This document shows, one piece after another, positions 41,165 through 48,733 of a DNA stretch of 51,352 bases. Below the pieces are notes generated by a model. The model ran no database searches. It was not told the DNA's origin and saw nothing but the letters and a program-made list of their open reading frames with translations. Every line of letters starts with the position of its first letter. Position 1 is the stretch's first letter. A program made the position numbers and the translations under genes. Origin of the DNA: CAYMUB01 sp964393545 (GTDB lineage Bacteria > Patescibacteriota > Microgenomatia > Daviesbacterales > UBA10151); contig CAYMUB010000001.1 in the NCBI GenBank assembly GCA_964393545.1, forward strand, positions 1-51,352, written 5' to 3'.

Positions 41165-41443
41165 TTATGCATTCTGGCTGAGTTTTTCCATAATCCACAT
41201 TCTGGCAAGTGTGGTCGGACCAACTCCTATCCTATCTGCTTTTTCCCTTAAGGATTGTAATTTTTTGGGCTCAAAGCGGATAGTTAGGGTACCTGTTTTA
41301 TTAGCCTGATGGAATCCTACTTTTACATCTTTGCCTAATACATCTATTGCATCATGTGTATCCCAAAAATGAGCCTCTTCCTCCAGGGTTTTAAAAGGTT
41401 TTATGGGTTTAATTGTGCCTTTTTTAACAAATGTTACTTTCAT
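41165..41443 (-). CDS. BrnA-like antitoxin
   Basis: The 92-residue protein has a BrnA-like opening (IKPIKPFKTLEEEAHFWDTHD) and a C-terminal RHH-like DNA-binding part (LTIRFEPKKLQSLREKADRIGVGPTTLARMWI). It follows the toxin with a 4-nt overlap and probably represses the pair. Confidence 0.78.
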   Translation of the reverse strand: MKVTFVKKGTIKPIKPFKTLEEEAHFWDTHDAIDVLGKDVKVGFHQANKTGTLTIRFEPKKLQSLREKADRIGVGPTTLARMWIMEKLSQNA

Positions 41444-41733
41444 TTTTTACTTTCTTTTTCAAAATTCTCTTGATATGATAACTTTTCTCTTTTCTTAGTA
41501 ACTCTTGCTGTTACCAGTCCGTATCTATTTATTCCCTTTCTAATACCCACAACTATTGTAATTAATCTTTGATTGGATGTTTGACCAATCAATAGAGTCC
41601 TACCAAACTTCCCTTCAACAGCAACATAATCTCCAAATACCACTTCCAAAACTTCATCCACTGTTACACCATGCTTTGCTATATGTTCAGGTCTATCTTC
41701 TTCAATTATTAATTCGTCAACTACAATATCCAT
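41440..41733 (-). CDS. BrnT-like toxin
   Basis: The 97-residue protein shows the BrnT pattern: ..EEDRPEHIAKHGVTVDEVLEVVFGDYVAVEG, FGRTLLIGQTSNQRLITIVVGI (the 'd.rfv.iG.t..gr.l.vvy' core) and RVTKKREKLSYQ. BrnT proteins are RelE-fold RNases. Toxin-first order is typical for brnTA. A few core positions deviate, so activity is not assured. Confidence 0.75.
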   Translation of the reverse strand: MDIVVDELIIEEDRPEHIAKHGVTVDEVLEVVFGDYVAVEGKFGRTLLIGQTSNQRLITIVVGIRKGINRYGLVTARVTKKREKLSYQENFEKESKK

Positions 41734-41757
41734 TGTAACACATTGTCTTACATTTAA

Positions 41758-42687
41758 TCAAGACTTTAAATGTTCTAAATATTCTTCTGCATCAAAGGTG
41801 GCTTTGCAGCCTGCTCCTGCAGCTGTTACACCCTGGCGGTATTTATAATCTGCCACATCTCCTGCCACAAACACTCCTTCAATTGAGGTTTTAGTTTCAT
41901 TCTTCGCCACAACATATCCCATTTTATCCAGCTTAACTTGTTCTTTTAAAAAATCTGTATTGGGTTTATGACCTATGGCAATGAATACTCCATCAATTTC
42001 CAGCTTACTAACCTGTCCAGTCTGAGTATCTTTTAGTTTCACTCCTGTTACTTTATCCTGTCCTAATATCTCATCTACCTGGGAGTTCCATTTAAATTCG
42101 ATGTTTGATTTAGATTTAACTAATTCCTGTAATGCAGCTTGAGCCTTAAGACTACTTCTTCTGTGTACCACGATCACTTTCTGGCAAAGCTTGGACAGAT
42201 AAGCTGCTTCTCTCATCGCAGTATCGCCTCCTCCAACAACTACCACTTCCTTACCCTTAAAGAAAAATCCATCACACACTGCACAAGAGGAAACACCCTT
42301 ACCTCTTAAATGTTGTTCTGAAGGGATATTCAGCCATAAAGCTGAGGCTCCGGTGGCAATAATTAAAGTTTCAGTTGTCAGGTTACAGGTTTCAGTTTTA
42401 ATCTCAAAGGGTTTAATCTTTAAATCAACAGATAAAACATCCTCATTGACAAATCTGGTATTAAATCTCTCTGCTTGTTTTCGCATGTTAGCCATCAATT
42501 CCGGGCCTTGTACGCCTTCATGAAAGCCTGGAAAGTCATCTACATCTGTTGTTAGCATTAACTGTCCTCCTGCTTCTCTGCCTGCCACTACTAAGGGATT
42601 TAATCCTGCACGGGCAGCATAAATTGCCGCAGTTAGTCCTGCAGGACCAGAACCAATGATAATTAACTTCTCTTTATCTTTTTCCAT
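41758..42687 (-). CDS. trxB: thioredoxin reductase
   Basis: The 309-residue flavoprotein has FAD site GSGPAGLTAAIYAARAGL, redox CAVCDG near residue 135, NADPH site VVGGGDTAMREA and GVFVAGDVADYKYRQGVTAAGAG. It reduces thioredoxin for MsrA and ribonucleotide reduction. A 13-mer (42380-42392) identical to one in polA encodes TCNLTTE in a variable loop. It is the distal gene of an apparent operon with the three membrane genes upstream. Confidence 0.95.
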   Translation of the reverse strand: MEKDKEKLIIIGSGPAGLTAAIYAARAGLNPLVVAGREAGGQLMLTTDVDDFPGFHEGVQGPELMANMRKQAERFNTRFVNEDVLSVDLKIKPFEIKTETCNLTTETLIIATGASALWLNIPSEQHLRGKGVSSCAVCDGFFFKGKEVVVVGGGDTAMREAAYLSKLCQKVIVVHRRSSLKAQAALQELVKSKSNIEFKWNSQVDEILGQDKVTGVKLKDTQTGQVSKLEIDGVFIAIGHKPNTDFLKEQVKLDKMGYVVAKNETKTSIEGVFVAGDVADYKYRQGVTAAGAGCKATFDAEEYLEHLKS

Positions 42688-42926
42688 TATTTACTGGTAG
42701 AGCTAGGAGTTGAAGTTTTTTGTTTGGTAGATCCTGTTGCTTCTTTAGTAACCGGAGTAGCTGAGGCACTGGCTGATGGAATAAAAGAAGACGTAGGTGT
42801 TACTTGAACTGCTTGTTCTACATTTGGTGAAACAGGAGGTTGATATTTACTTCTAATCCAAACTAAATAGCCTGCAACCACTACCAGTACCAAGATTACA
42901 ATAATTATTGAAACATTTCTGTTCAT
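42687..42926 (-). CDS. small TM protein with Ser/Thr/Pro-rich tail
   Basis: The 79-residue protein has a single TM (VSIIIVILVLVVVAGYLVW) and a low-complexity Ser/Thr/Pro-rich tail. A strong Shine-Dalgarno, GAGGAGGTGAA, is 3-4 nt before the ATG. No family is recognised. Its stop overlaps the trxB start. Confidence 0.55.
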   Translation of the reverse strand: MNRNVSIIIVILVLVVVAGYLVWIRSKYQPPVSPNVEQAVQVTPTSSFIPSASASATPVTKEATGSTKQKTSTPSSTSK

Positions 42927-42960
42927 AAATTCACCTCCTCTTTAGGCTAGTGAAGCTATA

Positions 42961-43605
42961 TTAAACCTTTTCCTTAGGTAAAATCAATATCGAAGCGAAA
43001 AAACCAACTCCTGCTCCCAAAAGAGCACCTCCTATTACATCTGAAGTCCAATGTTCTCCTAAATAAACTCTAGTTAAACCCATTAATAGTGCTGAACCTA
43101 ACAGAATAGGCAAACCAAGAATCCTACTAAAAGGGTGTTTTGATTGGAAGATTAAGATACTTAAAAATATAGTCAATATAAATATAGTCCGGGTCATATG
43201 ACCGGACGGATAGGAAAAATCAGTGTGTACATAAAAACTGGGCAAAGTAGTTGGTAAAACACTTCTATGCAAAAATACTGGCGGGGCTGGATGAAAAAGT
43301 ACTAATTTGCCAAATATCTCCCCCATTGAAGCTGGAATTATCATTAACCAGCCTAAGATAGGTAAAATTTTGAGTTTTAAAAAAGACAAGAAAGCCATAA
43401 CTATACATATACCTATTGTTACTTCTGCACTCCCTAACAAACTAAGCCAGGAAAAATATTTATCAAATCTTCTGGAGATATGATCTTGTAATTTTACTGT
43501 TGTATCAAAATCTGCTTGCACCCATTTTTCTTTAGCAACTGTGAAAGAATACCAGGTGAAAAAACCAATAAAAAATAAGGAGAGTAAGAGTAATTTAGTT
43601 CTCAC
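42961..43605 (-). CDS. PAP2-family membrane phosphatase
   Basis: The roughly 214-residue protein has six hydrophobic segments and the phosphatidic acid phosphatase motifs KLVLFHPAPP (K-x6-R-P degenerate), YPSGHMTRT (P-S-G-H) and RVYLGEHWTSDVIGG (S-R-x5-H-x3-D as R-V-Y-L-G-E-H-W-T-S-D). It may dephosphorylate undecaprenyl pyrophosphate or phosphatidate. The start is ambiguous: TTG at 43611 or GTG at 43605; I prefer GTG. Confidence 0.8.
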   Translation of the reverse strand: MRTKLLLLSLFFIGFFTWYSFTVAKEKWVQADFDTTVKLQDHISRRFDKYFSWLSLLGSAEVTIGICIVMAFLSFLKLKILPILGWLMIIPASMGEIFGKLVLFHPAPPVFLHRSVLPTTLPSFYVHTDFSYPSGHMTRTIFILTIFLSILIFQSKHPFSRILGLPILLGSALLMGLTRVYLGEHWTSDVIGGALLGAGVGFFASILILPKEKV

Positions 43606-43611
43606 AAACAA

Positions 43612-44058
43612 TCATTGTACCGTAACTGAACCGGTTAGTGAAGGGTTTAAGTGGTCATGGTACTTATAAGTACCTGCTTGAGTAAATTGCAAAGACTTTT
43701 TTTCACCAACCTTAATTAAACCAACTTTGTTTAATATAGGATAAAGAGTATGAGTAGGATGAGGATCAGAATTAACAGTATGGTTTGCTGCATCACCATT
43801 AGTCCAGACTATGATATCCCCTACTTTTATGGTGGTATCTTTAGGGGTGAACCCTGCAGATGAGATAGTCACAACATTTTTCTCCATATTGGCGCTATCT
43901 GTTGCAGCAGAAGGAGATGCTGAAGTGGACGAAACAGGAGTTTGGGTTGGTTGACTGGAAACAGGTGCTTCTATTGTTTGTTTTGGACGAAGGAAAAACC
44001 ACCCAACAATTGCTAATAATAGAACTACCACAACTACCATTGTTGTATTGCGAGACAT
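43612..44058 (-). CDS. cupredoxin-fold membrane-anchored protein, type-1 site altered
   Basis: The 148-residue protein has an N-terminal TM (TTMVVVVVLLLAIVGWFFL), a Ser/Thr/Pro linker and a C-terminal plastocyanin-like domain: FTPKDTTIKVGDIIVWTNGDAANHTVNS (His ligand) and GTYKYHDHLNPSLTGSVTV. Amicyanin-type proteins have Y-H-C-x-x-H-P-x-M at that end; here Cys is Asp, His is Asn and Met is Leu, while two His remain. It cannot bind a blue copper normally but could hold copper by His residues. Confidence 0.75.
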   Translation of the reverse strand: MSRNTTMVVVVVLLLAIVGWFFLRPKQTIEAPVSSQPTQTPVSSTSASPSAATDSANMEKNVVTISSAGFTPKDTTIKVGDIIVWTNGDAANHTVNSDPHPTHTLYPILNKVGLIKVGEKKSLQFTQAGTYKYHDHLNPSLTGSVTVQ

Positions 44059-44090
44059 AATATATTGATACTACAATAATCCTTAAAAGT

Positions 44091-44516
44091 CTACCCCCTG
44101 TTTAATATTTGACTGGTTGAGTGATGACCAATTGGCCGGGTAACATACTTAAACTCTGCTCCTACAAATTTAGCACTACGTTTTTTATACTGATTTTGAG
44201 GATCTCCATAAGTTGTCGCAATTATATCTGGCTTAATTTCTTGTACAAAATCATCATACTGTTTTTCAGTTGCCAAATATGGAAGAAGGATAACCTCATC
44301 TACAAATTTTAAAGCTTGGAGAATTTGGGCTCTTTGTTTTTGATTATGAACCGGACGGTTAATACCTTTAATCTCCTTAATTTTCTTATCACTTTCTAAA
44401 AATACCACCAACCAATCCCCTGCTTTCTTTGCTTTTTCCAAAAAAACAACATGACCAGGGTGTAAAACATCAAAACAACCTCCTACTAATACTATAATTT
44501 TATCTTTTTTAGTCAA
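44091..44516 (-). CDS. cytidylyltransferase-like nucleotidyltransferase
   Basis: The 141-residue protein has the Rossmann-like HIGH motif in VGGCFDVLHPGHVVFLEKAKK and a terminal RPIGHHSTSQIL (R-x-x-x-x-S-T-S). This is the TagD/RfaE-domain-II/archaeal FAD synthetase type, which links NTP to a phosphorylated substrate. Substrate could be glycerol-3-P, a heptose-P or FMN; the sequence does not decide. Confidence 0.82.
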   Translation of the reverse strand: MTKKDKIIVLVGGCFDVLHPGHVVFLEKAKKAGDWLVVFLESDKKIKEIKGINRPVHNQKQRAQILQALKFVDEVILLPYLATEKQYDDFVQEIKPDIIATTYGDPQNQYKKRSAKFVGAEFKYVTRPIGHHSTSQILNRG

Positions 44517-44551
44517 TTTAGAAGATTATACCTTAGCAAAAGTAGGGATGA

Positions 44552-44557
44552 TAGAAT
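44552..44557 (+). promoter_or_regulatory. -10 element TAGAAT before msrA
   Basis: TAGAAT abuts the first ATG (44558) and is 6 nt before the second (44564). A leaderless message would start at 44564, so the second ATG is preferred. Confidence 0.45.
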
Positions 44558-44563
44558 ATGGAC

Positions 44564-45076
44564 ATGGAAACTGCTATCCTGGCGGGCGGATGTTTCTGGT
44601 GTACAGAAGCTATTTTTAATAAACTTAAAGGGGTTGAATCAGTTATACCAGGCTATACTGGCGGTAACATAGCTAATCCTTCTTATGAACAAGTTTCATC
44701 AGGCACCACTAATCATGCTGAGGCAGTTTTAATTAATTTTAATCCTAATGTTATTTCTTTTGGAAAACTCCTGGAGATCTTTTTTAAACTGCATGACCCT
44801 ACTACTTTAAATAGACAGGGAACAGATGTTGGGACGCAATATAGATCTGCCATCTTTTATCACGATAAAATTCAAAAACAAGAAGCTGAACAAACAATTA
44901 AAAAGGTTAAAGAAGCAGTTACTAAGTTAGAAGCAGTTACTAAGTTTTATCCGGCAGAAGATTATCATAAAAATTATTATGAAAAAAACTCCTCTCAACC
45001 ATATTGTCGAATAGTGATTGATCCTAAGATTCAAAAGCTGTATAAGGAATTTGAAGAGGATGTGAGAGAGAATTAG
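44564..45076 (+). CDS. msrA: peptide methionine sulfoxide reductase MsrA
   Basis: The 170-residue protein begins METAILAGGCFWCTEAIF, with the catalytic Cys in GCFWC, then YTGG, GTDVGTQYRSAIFYH and FYPAEDYHKNYYEKN. It reduces methionine-S-sulfoxide. Only the GCFWC Cys and later C-terminal Cys (QPYCRIV) are candidates for resolution. Start at 44564 is chosen because of the -10 spacing. Confidence 0.96.
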   Translation: METAILAGGCFWCTEAIFNKLKGVESVIPGYTGGNIANPSYEQVSSGTTNHAEAVLINFNPNVISFGKLLEIFFKLHDPTTLNRQGTDVGTQYRSAIFYHDKIQKQEAEQTIKKVKEAVTKLEAVTKFYPAEDYHKNYYEKNSSQPYCRIVIDPKIQKLYKEFEEDVREN

Positions 45077-45079
45077 TAT

Positions 45080-45307
45080 TTAGCTGACGGCCATGGATTT
45101 TTCTCTGGCTAGCTTTGCATCAAGTTTTTTTTTGATTAAAAGGGCACTTTTGGCTCTGCGGTCAGCAATTGTTTTATCAACAATCTTTTGACAACTAGGA
45201 TCTGGACAAATGGTTGAAGTATGAGTTATTACAGAAATACCCAGTTTTTCTTTCCAGCTTTTACCTTCAATTCTTTCTTTTCCACATTCGCTACAAGGAT
45301 TTGCCAT
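45080..45307 (-). CDS. small zinc-ribbon-like protein
   Basis: The 75-residue basic protein has CSECG at the start and CPDPSC about 30 residues later, a possible four-Cys zinc site, then a helical Lys/Arg/Ala-rich C-terminus. No family is recognised; it might bind RNA or DNA. Confidence 0.55.
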   Translation of the reverse strand: MANPCSECGKERIEGKSWKEKLGISVITHTSTICPDPSCQKIVDKTIADRRAKSALLIKKKLDAKLAREKSMAVS

Positions 45308-45355
45308 AAGAGCATATTTTAGCAGATTCAGGGATTTAAAACAATATGCGGGTGC

Positions 45356-45856
45356 CTACGGGCTTAAACGCTCCTTTTTTGGCTTTAGTTCAATTATTTT
45401 AGCTTGATAAATCCCAAACTCCCCTGCTGAAAATTCTTTTAGTTTGTTTAACTCAATATATTTATCTAATAAATTTCCCACAAACATTCTTTCTAAATGG
45501 AAATTAATCACCAGATAGTCACTATCATTTAATAAATCTATATACTCTTTGATTTTTGGAGAAATACTGGGAAATTCATATAAACGGTTTCTGCCTTGTA
45601 ATTCAAAATACAGATCAGGGGTTGTTGATAGATAGATTGTTTTTTGAGAGGGAATAACTTTTCTAACTTGCTCACCAAAATTAAGATATAAATTTTTGTG
45701 TTGGTTATTAGTTTTAAACTGATCAAGATAAATCTTTAAGTTTAATCCAGCAAGAAAAACCAGTAGAAAAAGTGCTAACCATCCTAAGATAACAAAGGTT
45801 TTAGACTTTTTGTCAGTAGTTTGGAAAATCTGGGAAACTAATACAAAACTTCCCAT
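45356..45856 (-). pseudogene. C-terminal remnant of a membrane glycosyltransferase
   Basis: The 166-residue frame (and an upstream extension FFIYMGSF to a stop) has two TM helices followed by a globular part (YLNFGEQVRKVIPSQKTIYLSTTPDLYFELQGRNRLYEFP...). This is the usual C-terminal half of a PMT/ArnT-type (GT39/GT83) mannosyltransferase, but the catalytic N-terminus is missing. Nearby on the opposite strand there is a fragment that looks like a preceding part, so an inversion has probably destroyed the gene. A genuine small protein cannot be excluded. Confidence 0.45.
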
Positions 45857-45879
45857 ATATATGAAAAAACCGGATATAC

Positions 45880-46047
45880 ACTATATTTTTCTGCTGCCAC
45901 CAGTCTTTAATACTGTCCCTGGCAACTTTAATAGTCTTCTATCTGGGGGTTTTGCTGTTATTAACTGATAACTCAAAAATGGCAAAAATAATTTTATGTT
46001 GGGTTATTATCTATCCTCTTTTTGCTGCTTTACTGTTACCTACGTAA
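45880..46047 (+). pseudogene. opposite-strand membrane-protein fragment
   Basis: A 55-codon open stretch on the plus strand reads ...SLILSLATLIVFYLGVLLLL...KIILCWVIIYPLFAALLLPT with no start codon of its own, ending in TAA at 46045. 'LLxWxLixPLxAAL' is typical of the last luminal-side helices of PMT-like enzymes, just before the region seen in the remnant at 45356. Confidence 0.35.
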
Positions 46048-46390
46048 ACACTTCATTTAATACCCCTTCGCATATGAGTTCCTGCTCGTCTGCTAAATTC
46101 AGCTTTTTAATTTTTAATTTGGTGGCTTGAGTGATTTGATTAAAAGACTCTTCGGGTAAATTCCTACTGATAATTTTCCAATCCTTAATATTTAGCTTAA
46201 CTCCAAATAGCAGAGTGTCTGCCATTTTTTCTACGATATCCAAAGGATCAACCAAATCATCAGATTGATAAATCGCCAGATCTTCTACCCGGAAGTAAAG
46301 TTTTGTCCATCTTAAGTCCCTATTTAAACCATAAATTCCAATAATAACTTCTGTTCCGTCTAAGAAAATAACGCCCCTTCTTCCATTCAT
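46040..46390 (-). CDS. hypothetical protein
   Basis: The 116-residue soluble protein (MNGRRGVIFLDGTEVIIGIYG...) has a strand-rich N-terminus and a helical C-terminus with charged residues. No motif is recognised. Codon use is like its neighbours and its minus-strand TATTAT lies 9 nt before the ATG, so it is probably real. Confidence 0.5.
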   Translation of the reverse strand: MNGRRGVIFLDGTEVIIGIYGLNRDLRWTKLYFRVEDLAIYQSDDLVDPLDIVEKMADTLLFGVKLNIKDWKIISRNLPEESFNQITQATKLKIKKLNLADEQELICEGVLNEVFT

Positions 46391-46429
46391 AATCTCATGA
46401 TAATAGAGTCTTATCTAACTTGTCAATAC

Positions 46430-46467
46430 TTCGATTTAACTCAGTATTGACCCTGAGCAAAGTCGAA
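46430..46467. repeat. dispersed palindromic repeat (TTCGA..CTCAG / CTGAG..TCGAA)
   Basis: TTCGATTTAACTCAG and CTGAGCAAAGTCGAA form an imperfect 15-bp stem with an 8-nt loop, directly after the XRE gene stop. It recalls the CCTGAGC..GTCGAAGG-type repeats seen in many genomes (from memory), and may act as a terminator. Confidence 0.6.
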
Positions 46468-46471
46468 TGGG

Positions 46472-46786
46472 TCAAGAGGTCTTTTTGAGTAATTTTCTGA
46501 TCTCTGCTAATTCTTTCTCAACCTTGCTCAACTTACTAATAATAGTGCCTTCCATTTTTGCATCACCACTAAAATAATCCATTGGTTGCTCTGTTTCTTG
46601 AGCAATTTTTTTAAGTTTGTGAAAGGGAGGAGTACTTCTCCCTTTTTCATAAGAGGAGATAGCTTTATCAGAAACACCAATTGCTTTTCCCAATTCTAGC
46701 TGGGAAATATGAGCTTCTTCTCTGGCTTGCCTGATCCTTTTTGCCAGCTCAGCTAGTTTTCTTTGATCTGATTGATTAACACTCAT
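46472..46786 (-). CDS. XRE-family transcriptional regulator
   Basis: The 104-residue protein has an HTH_3 domain (LAKRIRQAREEAHISQLELGKAIGVSDKAISSYEKGRSTPPFHKLKKIAQ) and a C-terminal short coiled coil (KVEKELAEIRKLLKK) for dimerisation. It is divergent from radC with only 20 bp between the start codons. Target is unknown; it may repress itself and radC. Confidence 0.9.
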   Translation of the reverse strand: MSVNQSDQRKLAELAKRIRQAREEAHISQLELGKAIGVSDKAISSYEKGRSTPPFHKLKKIAQETEQPMDYFSGDAKMEGTIISKLSKVEKELAEIRKLLKKTS

Positions 46787-46800
46787 ACTCCAATTATACT
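46772..46800. promoter_or_regulatory. face-to-face leaderless promoters of XRE and radC genes
   Basis: Plus strand: TTGATT (46772-46777), N17, TATACT (46795-46800), 6 nt to the GTG at 46807. Minus strand: TATAAT (46798-46793), 6 nt to the ATG at 46786. The two -10 boxes overlap in ATTATACT, so polymerases exclude each other. Confidence 0.65.
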
Positions 46801-46806
46801 ATTTCC

Positions 46807-47493
46807 GTGAGTAAAAAAAGAATTAAAGATCTACACCCATCCTTACGCCCCTTAGAGAAACTATCTGCACAAGGCGCAGAAAATTTATCTAATCAGGAAC
46901 TTCTAGCCTTAATCTTGGGAACAGGTAAACCAGGACAAAATGTGATAGTTTTGGCAGAAAAAATCCTCAAATCCTTTCCTTTGAAAAAACTGGTCAGTGT
47001 TAAACTGGAGGAGCTGAAGACTATTCCGGGAATAGGCAAAACCAAAGCAGCCAGAATTAAAGCTGCTTTCGAGCTTGGTGAAAGAACTTTTGCTCCTGCA
47101 GCATTGAATAAAGTAATTGTTAACTCAACTAAAGATATCTTGGATCAGGTTAAGGAGATCGCTGATAAGAAACAAGAATACTTATTAGTACTTTATTTAA
47201 ATGCCCGGCATGAATTGCTGGAGAAAGAAATAGTCGGGGTGGGAAATCTAAATACTAATTTAATTGAACCAAAGGAGATTTTGACCAAAGCCTTACTTTC
47301 CCCTTGCGCTTTTTTGATCCTGGCTCATAACCATCCTTCAGGAGACCCAACTCCTTCCAAAGCAGATATAGGATTCACATTTAGAATTCAAAAAGCAGCA
47401 GAGATTATGGGTTTAACCTTACTTGATCACTTAATCATCTGTGCTTCTGCTTATTTTTCTTTTGAAAGTAATAAAAGCAGCAAACAAAAATAA
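46807..47493 (+). CDS. radC: RadC-family JAB-domain protein
   Basis: The 228-residue protein (GTG start) has a helix-hairpin-helix-like section (LKTIPGIGKTKAARIKAAFELG) and the MPN+/JAMM metal site HNHPSGDPTPSKAD. Its role is unclear in all bacteria; early links to recombination repair have not held up. The -10 TATACT at 6 nt before GTG supports the start. Confidence 0.92.
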   Translation: MSKKRIKDLHPSLRPLEKLSAQGAENLSNQELLALILGTGKPGQNVIVLAEKILKSFPLKKLVSVKLEELKTIPGIGKTKAARIKAAFELGERTFAPAALNKVIVNSTKDILDQVKEIADKKQEYLLVLYLNARHELLEKEIVGVGNLNTNLIEPKEILTKALLSPCAFLILAHNHPSGDPTPSKADIGFTFRIQKAAEIMGLTLLDHLIICASAYFSFESNKSSKQK

Positions 47494-47500
47494 TAATTTT

Positions 47501-47809
47501 TCACAGAAAAATAGATACAATGAGTCCTACGATAATTACTAATACAATAATATTGGGAAGACCTGCAATTGCAAGAATACCTAATACTGAGAGTACCCAC
47601 AGGATAAGCAATACTGAGGCAACTGCTTGAAGTGGACGAGGTAAAATACCTATAGCCCAACCAATCACTGCTAGTATAAGAATTTCCCACAAAGTAACCT
47701 GGTGATTATTGATTGTAAAAAGAACGAGATTCGGAATAGAAATTTGAGATAAAGGAGCATACCCAAGAAACCAGAGAATAACAAGAATAATAACGATTGT
47801 TGCTAACAT
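47501..47809 (-). CDS. small multi-helix membrane protein
   Basis: From the ATG at 47809 (MLATIVIILVILWFLGY) the protein is 102 residues with three or four hydrophobic helices (ILILAVIGWAIGILP, ASVLLILWVLSVLGILAI, NIIVLVIIVGLIVSIFL). TATAAT lies 6 nt before this ATG, which excludes the longer frame from 47869. Function is unknown. Confidence 0.65.
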   Translation of the reverse strand: MLATIVIILVILWFLGYAPLSQISIPNLVLFTINNHQVTLWEILILAVIGWAIGILPRPLQAVASVLLILWVLSVLGILAIAGLPNIIVLVIIVGLIVSIFL

Positions 47810-47892
47810 AGAATTATTATATAGAAAAAACAACTCATAAGCAATTTTTGGGTGTTTGAAATTCTTCAATTTCTGTTAATATTAAAGAAATA

Positions 47893-48237
47893 ATGGAAAC
47901 AATCATCTTAGCTGTTGTTGTAGGTTTAGGGATTGGCTATTTTGCCACCCAAAATACTACTTTGATTAGTTTATATTTTGGGCCTTATGCTTTCCCAAAT
48001 ATTCCTTTGTATTTTGTAGTGGTTGGTGCTGTTCTTTTAGGACTTTTACTTGCCTGGGTTTTCTCTTTAGTTAACTCCTTTTCTTCCAAAATAACCTTGC
48101 ATGGAAAAGAAAACCAAATTAAAGAGAATAAGCGGACTATAGCAGAACTTACCAAAGAGGTTCATCAGCTTGAACTTGACGATGCCCGCTTAAAAGAAAG
48201 ATTGGGTGAGACAGATTCTAATGATAAATCGCTATAA
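47893..48237 (+). CDS. LapA-domain (DUF1049) membrane protein
   Basis: The 114-residue protein has two TM helices joined by NTTLISLYFGPYAFPNIPLYFVVVGAVLLGLLLAW, the LapA pattern, and a C-terminal coiled coil (IKENKRTIAELTKEVHQLELDDARLKERL). In Proteobacteria LapA helps regulate LPS assembly; here no LPS exists, so the role is unknown. Its stop overlaps the Nudix ATG (TAATG). Confidence 0.75.
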   Translation: METIILAVVVGLGIGYFATQNTTLISLYFGPYAFPNIPLYFVVVGAVLLGLLLAWVFSLVNSFSSKITLHGKENQIKENKRTIAELTKEVHQLELDDARLKERLGETDSNDKSL

Positions 48238-48698
48238 TGAATCTTCTGGCAAAAGCATGGCGGTTTCTTAAATTACCCAAACATATCCAACTTAATATCA
48301 TGCGGCTTACCCAAGATCAATTCCTAGTTGGAACAACAGGAATTATATTAAATAACAAAAATGAAATACTTCTATTTAAGCATACTTATAGACAAAGTCA
48401 GTGGAGTTTGCCTGGTGGTTATATGAAAGCCACAGAGCATCCAACCGAAGGATTGGAAAGAGAGATTGAAGAGGAGTCAGGACTTATTGTAAGTATTGAT
48501 AAAGAGATAAAAATCAGGGCAGATAGAGAAACAGCCAGATTAGATATTGCTTATATTGGAGCATACATTGGTGGTGAATTTCAACCAAGCAGTGAAGTAT
48601 CAAAAGCTGAATTTTTCTCTTTTGAAAATCTGCCTATTTTGCCCAAAAATCAACTGTTAATGATCAATCAGGCTCTGCTTCAACCTCTTGAGGGGTAA
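48237..48698 (+). CDS. Nudix hydrolase
   Basis: The 153-residue protein has the Nudix box GGYMKATEHPTEGLEREIEEE, then SG (G-x5-E-x7-R-E-x-x-E-E-x-G). It hydrolyses nucleoside diphosphate-linked compounds, with unknown substrate. Translation is coupled to the upstream LapA-like gene. Confidence 0.9.
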   Translation: MNLLAKAWRFLKLPKHIQLNIMRLTQDQFLVGTTGIILNNKNEILLFKHTYRQSQWSLPGGYMKATEHPTEGLEREIEEESGLIVSIDKEIKIRADRETARLDIAYIGAYIGGEFQPSSEVSKAEFFSFENLPILPKNQLLMINQALLQPLEG

Positions 48699-48722
48699 AG
48701 GTGCGGGAATTTGAATTGTGGT

Positions 48723-48728
48723 TATAAT
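48723..48728 (+). promoter_or_regulatory. -10 element TATAAT, leaderless
   Basis: TATAAT ends 5 nt before the ATG at 48734. Confidence 0.55.
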
Positions 48729-48733
48729 ACCTT

